This document shows, one piece after another, positions 1 to 6,145 of a stretch of DNA of 9,123 nt. Within the stretch, counting starts at the first letter, position 1. Each line of letters opens with the position of its first letter. The notes under the pieces are model-generated. The model saw only the letters and a list, made by a program, of their open reading frames with translations, did no database searches and was not told where the DNA came from. The position numbers were made by a program, and so were the translations under genes. Source of the DNA: Chitinophagaceae bacterium (GTDB lineage: Bacteria > Bacteroidota > Bacteroidia > Chitinophagales > Chitinophagaceae); assembly GCA_003167015.1 (NCBI GenBank), contig PMUF01000588.1, forward strand, positions 1 to 9,123. The letters are read 5' to 3'.

Positions 1-2
1 CC

Positions 3-1091
3 AAACCCCTGACTATTACGGTGCGGCCTTTGCCCGACGAGAACAAACCATCGAATTATAATGGGGCGGTAGGTAGTTTTTCCGTGGAAGCTTCGCTGGC
101 AAACAAAAATGTGGCCGCACAGGATGAAGCGACCCTGCACATAGTGGTAAAGGGGAAAGGTAATCTGCCGGTCATTAATGCGCCTGTCGTTGATTGGCCT
201 GCCGGTATCGAGGCCTTCGATCCTACCGCCAAAGAAGATGTCAACAAGACGGTGGTCCCAATGAGCGGTACCAAATCTTTCGATTACGTATTTACAGCTA
301 AAACGCCGGGACATTATACTATTCCCGCCGTTAATTTTTCCTGGTTCGATCCTTCCTCCCAGACCTATAAAACAGCGGGCAGCGAACCCCTGGATCTGCA
401 GGTAGCGCCTTTGGCCGGGAAACCCCGGTCTTCTACCCATCCGGGCCTTACCGTGGCTGCACCTTCAGCAGGTGAGTGGCTGCAGCATTTTATCCTGGAC
501 CACCTGCTATGGTTGTTGAGCGGCCTGCTGCTGTCCGGAGTCATCGTGTTCTTCTATTTATGGAGACAAAACCCTCGCCTGAAAAAGAATGGCGATCCTG
601 GGAATAAGGAGACAAAGAACGCCAAAGAAGGCGCTAAGGAGATAGGGAAACGCGTTCAAAGCAGTGGAAGATCTAACGCACCTATAGCACAGCAGTGGCA
701 GGAATTGTCGGCGACGCGGCAGGAAGAAATCGGTCAGACAGATCTCAGTGGAGCTTCTTCGGCAGCGTATCTGCCCGTATCTGCTCCCGTCGACCCGCTG
801 CTGGACGCCCGGTCTTTCTTTGACAATGGTGATTATAAAGCTTTTTACCGGGAGGTCAACCGCGCTGTCTGGAAGGCGATCGGAAAGAAATTGGAGTTGC
901 CGTCCAGTGAGCTTAACAAGCAGAATTGCGTCCGGCTGCTGCAGCTGCGCGGCTGGGATGCGTCGTCTATTCTTTCGCTGGAAAATATCCTGAATGAATG
1001 CGAGATGAGTCTTTATACGCCGAATTACGATACGTATAATATGCAGCAGCTGCTGCGACAAGCCGAGATGGTACTGGTCAGGCTCTGCTGA
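3..1091 (+). CDS. batD: BatD family protein, C-terminal part (5' end outside window)
   Basis: The frame is open from the window edge to TGA at 1089-1091. It begins KPLTITVRPLP, so the gene starts upstream and the GTG at 21 is not the true start. Numbered from that GTG, residues 1-130 are beta-rich and BatD-like: NYNGAVGSF, then a domain with GKGNLP and TPGHYTIPAVNFSWFDP. A single transmembrane helix follows at about 158-181, then a charged linker (182-256). The last ~100 residues form a helical cytoplasmic domain containing FFDNGDYKAFYREVNRAVWK and CEMSLYTP, a tail typical of Bacteroidota BatD proteins. Bat (aerotolerance) operons encode membrane proteins with von Willebrand-A and TPR partners; the molecular role of BatD is poorly known. 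The protein would sit in the inner membrane with its N-terminal domains in the periplasm. No further bat gene follows: the next gene is convergent. Confidence 0.85.
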   Translation, partial: KPLTITVRPLPDENKPSNYNGAVGSFSVEASLANKNVAAQDEATLHIVVKGKGNLPVINAPVVDWPAGIEAFDPTAKEDVNKTVVPMSGTKSFDYVFTAKTPGHYTIPAVNFSWFDPSSQTYKTAGSEPLDLQVAPLAGKPRSSTHPGLTVAAPSAGEWLQHFILDHLLWLLSGLLLSGVIVFFYLWRQNPRLKKNGDPGNKETKNAKEGAKEIGKRVQSSGRSNAPIAQQWQELSATRQEEIGQTDLSGASSAAYLPVSAPVDPLLDARSFFDNGDYKAFYREVNRAVWKAIGKKLELPSSELNKQNCVRLLQLRGWDASSILSLENILNECEMSLYTPNYDTYNMQQLLRQAEMVLVRLC

Positions 1092-1131
1092 CCGGGACCA
1101 TCAGTCCGAAGGACAGACATAGGCCCAACTC

Positions 1132-1150
1132 TGGGCATCGAAGGTGCCCA
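1132..1150. terminator. Weak hairpin between convergent batD and response regulator genes
   Basis: TGGGCA (1132-1137) and TGCCCA (1145-1150) form a perfect 6-bp stem with a 7-nt loop, in the 75-bp gap between two convergent stop codons. A second 5-bp stem, GCCCA (1123-1127) with TGGGC (1132-1136), would compete for the same arm. There is no T-tract on either strand, so calling it a bidirectional terminator rests mainly on position. Confidence 0.3.
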
Positions 1151-1166
1151 AAGCCGAGAACCAAAC

Positions 1167-1868
1167 CTATTCAGTGTATTTATACCCCACCCCTCTCACC
1201 GAATGAAAATACTTCGGGTGCCGACTGTCTTCTTCAAAATATTTGCGGAAGGTCAACACAAAATTATCGATCGTCCGGGTCGTGGGATAAACATTATATC
1301 CCCAAACGGCCTGTAAGATCTTTTCACGAGGGACGACTTCATTCCGGTTCTCGATCAGCAGCTTCAGCAGCATGGATTCTTTCTTGCTCAGCTGAATACG
1401 CCGGCCGTCTTTGATAGTGGCTTCCTGCGCTTTGAAGTCTATCGTATTCTTACCGAAAGAATAAAGGTCGCCGGAAGAATCCTTGTCCTGCATCTTCTTA
1501 TTCTTGTCGATCAGCTTCTGGATCCGCAACAACAACTCCTCGAGGTTAAAAGGTTTGGTAAGGTAATCATCCGCGCCTTTGCGAAGGCCCAATACCCGGT
1601 CGGCACTGGCATTCTTCGCGCTCAGAATGAGGATCGGCACGTCATTGTTCTGAACACGGATCGTCTCGGTGACACTGATACCATCCACTCCCGGCAGCAT
1701 GACGTCCAGGATAAGGAGGTCGAAATATTCCGATTGAATCGCTTTCAGCGCCTGCGAGCCGTCAAAGGCCGAGGTGATCTCATATCCCTCCAGCTCGAGA
1801 TTCAGCTTGAGGGCTTCGTGAAGATTTTCTTCATCTTCGACCAGCAGGATGGAGATTTTTTGGCTCAT
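1167..1868 (-). CDS. OmpR/PhoB-type response regulator (RprY-like)
   Basis: This is a 233-residue two-component DNA-binding regulator of normal family length. The receiver domain (about 4-120) has the acidic pair E11-D12, the phosphoacceptor D55 in LLILDVMLPG, the switch residue S83 in ILSAK, and K105 in LTKPF. After a short charged linker, the winged-helix DNA-binding domain (about 137-232) shows LSKKESMLLKLL, the REKILQAVWG turn, RTIDNFVLTFRKYFE as recognition helix, and the closing wing HSVRGVGYKY. The ATG at 1866-1868 lies 43 nt downstream of the kinase stop codon, so the pair is very likely co-transcribed and cognate. Target genes cannot be read from this window. There is no good Shine-Dalgarno sequence, as is usual in Bacteroidota. 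The family call is certain; the closest named relative is an inference. Confidence 0.97.
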   Translation of the reverse strand: MSQKISILLVEDEENLHEALKLNLELEGYEITSAFDGSQALKAIQSEYFDLLILDVMLPGVDGISVTETIRVQNNDVPILILSAKNASADRVLGLRKGADDYLTKPFNLEELLLRIQKLIDKNKKMQDKDSSGDLYSFGKNTIDFKAQEATIKDGRRIQLSKKESMLLKLLIENRNEVVPREKILQAVWGYNVYPTTRTIDNFVLTFRKYFEEDSRHPKYFHSVRGVGYKYTE

Positions 1869-1911
1869 ATCATCAAAGGTATGCCCCCAAGGGCTTTTTA
1901 TGCCTCAGGGA

Positions 1912-2877
1912 CTAAAATGTGACGGTAAAATTACTGCCGGCAGGCGAATTGTCGGTGACTTTCAGGGTGGCCTTATGATCATCGGCAATTTTGCGGCACA
2001 AATACAGGCCTAGTCCGGTGCCTTTCGTCTGACGGGTAGACTCCTGGCCGCTGCGGTAAAATTTGGCGAAGATCTTTTTCTTTTCCTCATCGGGGATACC
2101 CGGCCCCTGGTCTTTGACGGACAGCAGGATATGACGGCCCTTTTTTTCCAGTGTAAGGGCAATAGGGGCGTCCCGCGGAGAATATTTAAGGGCATTCTCC
2201 AGCAGGTTGCTGACCAGCAGCTGCAGCAGGAAGGAGTCGCCGATGACTGTCGCGTCGGGTTGGATATTGGCCGTCCATTCCCGGTCGGGGAAGCGGCTGC
2301 GATAATCCCGGAGACAATGCTCCGAGAGGTCGGAAAGGTCCAGGGCCTCTTTCGTCGGGACATAACCGCCACCTTCCAGTTGTGACGCGATGAGGATATT
2401 ATTGGCCAGCGTATCCAGCCGGTTTGTCTCCTGCAGTGCCGTCCGGATGATTTTCTGCTGCTTTTCCCCGTCGAGTTTGTGTTTGATGAGGGTTTCCAGG
2501 TTGAGCTTCGTAACGGCGATCGGCGTTTTCAATTCGTGGGTGACGGCCATCATAAAGTTCTGCTGTTGGAGCTGCAGCCGGATCTGGCGGCGCACTTCCC
2601 GGTAGACAAAGAGGGCTCCCAGCAGGATAAGAAACAGGAAGGTGCTGCCTTCGCCGATATATTGAGCGGTCTTTTTCCTTTTGTCCTCCAGGATACCTGC
2701 CCGTTGTACGGCAAAGCTGGGATCGGCGGGTTTCAGCTGTTCAAGCCGGTAATCCGACATCTTCCGGCTCTGGTGCTCCAGCTCGATGAACCAGAAGGCG
2801 AGGCCTATGACAATATAGGCCAGCAGCACCCAGTAGACGGTGATGGCAACAGCCAGTCTTTGTTTTTTAAATAGCAT
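1912..2877 (-). CDS. Two-transmembrane sensor histidine kinase without HAMP domain
   Basis: This 321-residue inner-membrane kinase should phosphorylate the regulator encoded just downstream. TM1 spans about 10-31 and TM2 about 78-92, leaving only ~46 residues in the periplasm. TM2 runs directly into a helical segment and the H-box AVTHELKTPIAV with phospho-accepting H114; no HAMP domain is visible. The ATP-binding domain is complete: N-box LLENALKYS (N228), G1 box DQGPGIP (256-262), F-box IFAKFYR (269-275) and G2 box GTGLGL (286-291). The ATG at 2875-2877 is 27 nt after the gldH stop, which suggests transcription from upstream as part of the rluE-yicC-gldH unit. The short periplasmic loop is unlikely to be a classical ligand-binding fold, so the signal may come from the membrane or a partner protein (inference). 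Confidence 0.96.
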   Translation of the reverse strand: MLFKKQRLAVAITVYWVLLAYIVIGLAFWFIELEHQSRKMSDYRLEQLKPADPSFAVQRAGILEDKRKKTAQYIGEGSTFLFLILLGALFVYREVRRQIRLQLQQQNFMMAVTHELKTPIAVTKLNLETLIKHKLDGEKQQKIIRTALQETNRLDTLANNILIASQLEGGGYVPTKEALDLSDLSEHCLRDYRSRFPDREWTANIQPDATVIGDSFLLQLLVSNLLENALKYSPRDAPIALTLEKKGRHILLSVKDQGPGIPDEEKKKIFAKFYRSGQESTRQTKGTGLGLYLCRKIADDHKATLKVTDNSPAGSNFTVTF

Positions 2878-2904
2878 ATAATAAATGCCGGGGTCTTTTG
2901 GTCA

Positions 2905-3399
2905 CTATAGCGACGGGACCTTCTCTATGCGGACCCCTACATTCAACACATGTTTCAGGGGGTCCTCCCGCATGATCTGCTCAAGGGTGAAAGAGTAGAC
3001 GCCGGGATGATCGAATTTTGTCAGGTGTTGGATCTCGATGCGATGCTCGTAGATATCGTCCATGCCGGAGCCCGTCCAGCCCTTTTCGTTGTCGGCAAGC
3101 GAAAGGTCATAGCGTTCGCTGCGGCTGGCGGTGTCCCCCGGCTGCCTGACCGTACCCCTGATCCAGATATTGTTATAGTTGTACGCATCCGTATGCCGCA
3201 AAACCAGGAATACATTGTAACGATTGACGGTGTCCTGCGGGCTGATGTCAAAGCTGATCGTAGGCCGGAAGTTACTTTCCCATTGCTGGCCGGGCAGGGA
3301 TATATCCTTTTCAAAGACGTCCGAAGGAAGAGAACAGGCCGACCAATGAAGGCAACAGGCGATCAACAGGATAGAAATGTACCGAAAATGCGTTTTCAA
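2905..3399 (-). CDS. gldH: Gliding motility lipoprotein GldH
   Basis: The C-terminal half carries the GldH signature: YNNIWIRGTV, GWTGSGMDDIYEHRIE, and GVYSFTLEQIMREDPLKHVLNVGVRIE split over roughly the last 35 residues. GldH is a lipoprotein required for gliding in Flavobacterium johnsoniae; its biochemical activity is unknown. I chose TTG at 3397-3399 as the start. It gives a 164-residue protein, close to the family size, with a compact signal peptide: MKTHFRYIS, a hydrophobic core, then HWSAC with the lipidated Cys at residue 22. The only in-frame ATG (3451-3453) adds 18 residues, overlaps the end of yicC and yields an odd 24-residue n-region. The lipobox has an unusual Trp at -3. On the minus strand, TATCTTTA (3424-3417) resembles the Bacteroidota -7 box TAnnTTTG, but no -33 element is visible. 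The family is confident; the start is inferred. Confidence 0.9.
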   Translation of the reverse strand: MKTHFRYISILLIACCLHWSACSLPSDVFEKDISLPGQQWESNFRPTISFDISPQDTVNRYNVFLVLRHTDAYNYNNIWIRGTVRQPGDTASRSERYDLSLADNEKGWTGSGMDDIYEHRIEIQHLTKFDHPGVYSFTLEQIMREDPLKHVLNVGVRIEKVPSL

Positions 3400-3442
3400 T
3401 GAAAAATTATTTACAATAAAGATAAAACGTATTTCCCGCACA

Positions 3443-4318
3443 TTATAATACATTCAACACCTGTTCCTTCGCTTTTTCCAGTTCGTCCTTCATCAGGACC
3501 ACACATTGCTGAATGGTGGAGTCATATGCTTTGGAACCTGTCGTATTGATCTCACGACCGATCTCCTGCAGGATAAAAGATAATTTCTTCCCCTTGCTGT
3601 CTTCCCGCTCCTTCAGGATGGATTTGAAATACTCACAATGGTTCTTCAGCCGCACCTGCTCTTCGCTGATGTCTATCTTTTCTATGTAATAGATCAGCTC
3701 TTGTTCCAGCCGGTTCCCATCGTAATTCTCCTTGCCGACCTGTTCTTCCAGCAGCTTTTTAATGCCTTCCCGGATCTTCACCTGCCGCAGCGGCTCCAGT
3801 TTGGTCACTTCTTCCTGGTGACGGAGGATATTGTCGATGCGGAGGAGCAGGTCTTCCTCCAGCGACGCCCCTTCATTGAGGCGATGGGCATTGAGGTCTT
3901 CTATGGCCGCGAGGATAACTTTTTCGAATTGTTCCCACTCAGCGTCCGTCAATGTATCGCTGGTAGGGGTAATGACTTCCGGTAATTTGACGAGCGTACT
4001 GAGGATGTTGGAGGGATCCAGTTGCAACTCTCCCGACAGATCGGCCAACGCTCTGTAATAGGCTTTGGCGAGATCGGTGTTAATGCTGACTGGTTTGGCG
4101 TTGCCTGTCTGTTTGAGGCTGATGGTACAGTCCAGCGATCCCCGGCCCAGTTTTTCAGACAATATTTTCCGGATGGGGAACTCGAATGGTCTCAGGAAGC
4201 CCGGTAATTTCAACTGGAGTTCGAATTGCTTGCCATTCAGCGATTTGACATCTACCTGGAAAGTTTTATCACCTACCGCCTGTTCAGCGCGTCCAAAGCC
4301 GGTCATCGATTTTAACAT
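3443..4318 (-). CDS. yicC: YicC/YloC family endoribonuclease
   Basis: The 291-residue protein matches the YicC family over its full length. The N-terminus is MLKSMTGFGRAE, the family hallmark, followed by VDVKSLNGKQFELQLKLPG, corresponding to the usual SVNHR-LE-R segment. The N-terminal domain covers about 1-155. The conserved C-terminal domain (about 205-291) has KIDISEEQVRLKNHCEYF, GKKLSFILQEIGREINTTGSKA and MKDELEKAKEQVLNVL. E. coli YicC is an RNase implicated in small-RNA decay, so a cytoplasmic RNA-processing role is likely here, although substrates in Bacteroidota are not known. The gene begins 21 nt after the rluE stop. In many bacteria yicC precedes gmk; here it is followed by gldH. 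The leader just before the ATG is AT-rich with no clear Shine-Dalgarno sequence. Confidence 0.95.
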   Translation of the reverse strand: MLKSMTGFGRAEQAVGDKTFQVDVKSLNGKQFELQLKLPGFLRPFEFPIRKILSEKLGRGSLDCTISLKQTGNAKPVSINTDLAKAYYRALADLSGELQLDPSNILSTLVKLPEVITPTSDTLTDAEWEQFEKVILAAIEDLNAHRLNEGASLEEDLLLRIDNILRHQEEVTKLEPLRQVKIREGIKKLLEEQVGKENYDGNRLEQELIYYIEKIDISEEQVRLKNHCEYFKSILKEREDSKGKKLSFILQEIGREINTTGSKAYDSTIQQCVVLMKDELEKAKEQVLNVL

Positions 4319-4339
4319 AGTGACGTATTTTTTGGAAAG

Positions 4340-4933
4340 TTAGCGATTCCTTTTGGCAAACAGCAATGCATCGATCTCCTTCCCGGTCAATGACCGCATT
4401 TCCCCTGGCCCCATATCGCCCAGCGTCACGCCTTCGATCCGGTACCGGATCAGTCGTAACGTTGGAAACCCTGTCTGGGCGGTCATTTTACGAACCTGTC
4501 TGTTCTTCCCTTCTGTCAGGACCAGGCGCACCCAACTGGTTGGGATCTGCGCACGATAACGGATAGGCGGATGACGCTCCGGCACCCGGGGCGAGGCAAT
4601 CGGCTCTGCCTTGCAGGGCTTAGTCAGATAAGCCCTGCCATCGACGGTGATCGGTACGCCGCCTTCCAGTTGATGGAGGGCGACAAGGCCGATGGCGCCT
4701 TCCACCTGTACCCAATATTCCCGTTCATGTGAGAAGGCCGGGTCCAGCAGACGATGGTTGAGAGCACGGTCATTGGTAAGGATCAGCAGGCCTTCACTGT
4801 CGAAATCCAGCCGGCCGACAGGATAGACATCGGCGGGCACCGGGAAGAAATCTTTCAATACCTTCTTCCCTTCCTGGGAAGAAAATTGTGAAAGGACCTG
4901 GAAGGGTTTGTATACAATATAGTATTGGTGCAC
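4340..4933 (-). CDS. rluE: 23S rRNA pseudouridine synthase, RluE type
   Basis: This 197-residue member of the RsuA/RluB/RluE group should convert a uridine of 23S rRNA to pseudouridine; in E. coli RluE modifies U2457. The catalytic motif PVGRLDFDSEGLLILTND contains the nucleophilic Asp (D43). Further family blocks are YKPFQVLSQF near the N-terminus, HPPIRYRAQIPTSWVRL, and EGKNRQVRKMTAQTGFPTLR with LIRYRIEG. The PPIR-IPTSW block is specifically RluE-like, from memory of the E. coli protein. There is no N-terminal S4 domain, again as in RluE and unlike RluB or RsuA. The start is GTG at 4931-4933: an in-frame TAA lies a short way upstream and no ATG intervenes. It is the first gene of the leftward cluster, and a strong terminator hairpin sits about 60-80 nt before its start codon. 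Confidence 0.9.
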   Translation of the reverse strand: MHQYYIVYKPFQVLSQFSSQEGKKVLKDFFPVPADVYPVGRLDFDSEGLLILTNDRALNHRLLDPAFSHEREYWVQVEGAIGLVALHQLEGGVPITVDGRAYLTKPCKAEPIASPRVPERHPPIRYRAQIPTSWVRLVLTEGKNRQVRKMTAQTGFPTLRLIRYRIEGVTLGDMGPGEMRSLTGKEIDALLFAKRNR

Positions 4934-4984
4934 GTTTGAGCGGTTTGTATCTGATCCTGAGCGATGGATCGAAGGCTTTTATTC

Positions 4985-5015
4985 AAAAGAAAAGCCCGGT
5001 GAAAACACCGGGCTT
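4985..5015 (-). terminator. Strong intrinsic terminator hairpin in front of rluE
   Basis: AAGCCCGGTG (4992-5001) and CACCGGGCTT (5006-5015) form a perfect 10-bp stem around an AAAA loop (TTTT on the minus strand). Read on the minus strand, the stem is followed by TTTTCTTTTG, a good U-tract; read on the plus strand only TT follows. It would therefore stop leftward transcription, yet no leftward gene ends here. It lies in the rluE leader. The 3' arm and T-tract can also pair with AAAAGCC further downstream (4980-4974 on the minus strand), an alternative 7-bp helix. Confidence 0.75.
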
Positions 5016-5042
5016 CAATATATGGATGGGTTAGTAAGTACC

Positions 5043-5058
5043 GGGAAATAAATTTCCC
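5043..5058. repeat. 16-bp palindrome in divergent promoter region
   Basis: GGGAAAT (5043-5049) and ATTTCCC (5052-5058) are perfect inverted repeats separated by AA. The site could be an operator for a dimeric regulator, or a short hairpin in a leftward transcript. It lies about 28 bp from the terminator hairpin and about 145 bp before the lpxD start. Confidence 0.4.
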
Positions 5059-5091
5059 TACACAATATTAAAAATAATTTTCTCTATCAGG

Positions 5092-5138
5092 AAAAATTTT
5101 ACAACAAATTTTATTCGATTTTATTCACATTTTTTTTT
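5092..5138. promoter_or_regulatory. Phased A/T tracts upstream of lpxD
   Basis: The stretch holds AAAAATTTT (5092-5100), AAATTTT (5106-5112), a tandem 10-bp repeat ATTTTATTC(G/A) at 5108-5117 and 5118-5127, and T8 (5131-5138). Spacing near one helical turn suggests intrinsically bent DNA or an UP-element-like promoter region. This is inference from composition only. Confidence 0.3.
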
Positions 5139-5202
5139 GGCATGTGGAAAAGGACAATGTTTGGTCCGCGCTTCCGGGGTAACTTCGCGCAAATTCTTTG
5201 CT

Positions 5203-6144
5203 ATGCAATTTCCTTCTCCCGTCTCTGTTCAATGGTTGGCCGGTTTCCTGGGGGCTGAGCTGATAGGTAATAAAGATGGCCACGCTACCGGCATCAATGA
5301 GATCCATAAAGTAGAGAAAGGCGATCTCGTTTTTGTCGATCATCCTAAATATTATGATACCTGTATCCGGTCGGCCGCCAGTTTCATCATCATTAACAAA
5401 GTGGTAGAAGTCCCGCAGGGAAAGGCTTTGCTGGTGGTTGACCAGCCGTTCGATGCCTATCTTGCCATCGTTCGCCACTTCCGCCCTTTCGAACCGGCTA
5501 CCGGCATGATCAGTGACTCCGCCGTCATCGGAAAAGACACTTATGTCTCTCCAAACGTATTTATCGGGCACCATACGACCATTGGAAAAAACTGTCTGAT
5601 CCATCCCAACGTGACGATCCTCGACCATTGCGTCATTGGCGATCACGTCATCATCCAGGCGGGAACTGTCATTGGTTCCGATGCCTTCTATTACAATGGC
5701 AAAAAGGACCGGGACGTATGGTACAGAAAAATGGAGAGCTGCGGCCGGGTAGTGATCGGGGATTATGTGGAAATAGGGGCTAATTGCACCATCGACAGGG
5801 GCGTTAGCCATGACACCGTCATCGGCGCGGGCACCAAGATGGACAATCTCATCCATATCGGTCATGATACAGTAACCGGGAAAAATTGCCTGTTCGCCGG
5901 TCAGGTCGGCATTGCCGGTGCAGTGGATATTGGCAACGGCGTCATTCTATGGGGCCAGGTCGGTGTCAGTAAGACCCTGAAGATCGGGGACAATGCCGTC
6001 GTTTATGCACAAAGTGGCGTGCCTTTCTCCCTGGAAGGAGGCAAAACGTATTTTGGCTCTCCCGCGGAGGACGCAAAGATTAAAATGAAGGAATTGGTCT
6101 GGATCAAGCGCATTCCCGAGTTATGGAAGAAAGTTGTGGGATAG
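5203..6144 (+). CDS. lpxD: LpxD-like UDP-3-O-acylglucosamine N-acyltransferase (paralog type)
   Basis: From ATG 5203 the product has 313 residues; the frame is open upstream to a TTG at 5137, but MQFPSPVSVQWLAGFLGAEL aligns with normal LpxD N-termini. LpxD attaches the second 3-hydroxyacyl chain in lipid A synthesis in the cytoplasm. The N-terminal uridine-binding domain keeps the uracil-stacking Phe and Tyr (F44 and Y50 in GDLVFVDHPKYY). A left-handed beta-helix of hexapeptide repeats (about 105-265) includes CGRVVIGDYVEIGANCTIDRG split by family-standard loops, then DNLIHIGHD with the catalytic His (H221). The His equivalent to E. coli H276 is replaced by Thr (T258 in WGQVGVSKTLKIGD). The C-terminal helix region is short (E. 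coli LpxD has 341 residues). The gene stands alone, not beside lpxC, fabZ or lpxA, so it may be a second LpxD paralog or a related sugar acyltransferase. The fold is certain; the exact substrate is not. Confidence 0.85.
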   Translation: MQFPSPVSVQWLAGFLGAELIGNKDGHATGINEIHKVEKGDLVFVDHPKYYDTCIRSAASFIIINKVVEVPQGKALLVVDQPFDAYLAIVRHFRPFEPATGMISDSAVIGKDTYVSPNVFIGHHTTIGKNCLIHPNVTILDHCVIGDHVIIQAGTVIGSDAFYYNGKKDRDVWYRKMESCGRVVIGDYVEIGANCTIDRGVSHDTVIGAGTKMDNLIHIGHDTVTGKNCLFAGQVGIAGAVDIGNGVILWGQVGVSKTLKIGDNAVVYAQSGVPFSLEGGKTYFGSPAEDAKIKMKELVWIKRIPELWKKVVG

Positions 6145-6145
6145 T

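Larger units (their letters stand above)
4934..5202. other. Divergent AT-rich intergenic region between rluE and lpxD
   Basis: These 269 bp separate two divergent genes and should hold both promoters. From the rluE side they contain a 58-nt leader, a terminator-type hairpin, a 16-bp palindrome, and about 80 bp of very AT-rich DNA with A and T tracts (5059-5138). Toward lpxD, TTTG at 5160-5163 and TAACTTCG at 5180-5187 loosely resemble the Bacteroidota -33/-7 promoter pair, with a 16-bp spacer that is somewhat short; this is only a candidate. I find no convincing promoter for rluE and no plausible small protein gene, only a 10-codon frame near 5145-5113 on the minus strand. Confidence 0.6.

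Noticed and set aside
558..1061. Minus-strand open frame opposite batD (167 codons)
   Set aside because: It is low-complexity, Arg- and Gln-rich, without motifs, and fully antisense to the BatD C-terminal domain.
1883..1899. Small terminator-like hairpin (GCCC-CCAA-GGGC then TTTTT) between kinase and regulator genes
   Set aside because: The stem is only 4 bp and the T-tract is on the plus strand, where no gene is transcribed; on the operon strand it has no U-tract.
2479..2874. Plus-strand open frame opposite the histidine kinase
   Set aside because: It is a shadow of the kinase gene with no domain or start-site support.
5137..5202. TTG at 5137 as the lpxD start
   Set aside because: It adds 22 residues not expected at an LpxD N-terminus and would place the start in the AT-rich promoter region; ATG 5203 fits the family.
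5125..5865. Long open frame (246 codons) on the minus strand opposite lpxD
   Set aside because: It lies antisense to a clear LpxD-family gene and shows no recognisable domain; the length follows from codon bias of the real gene.
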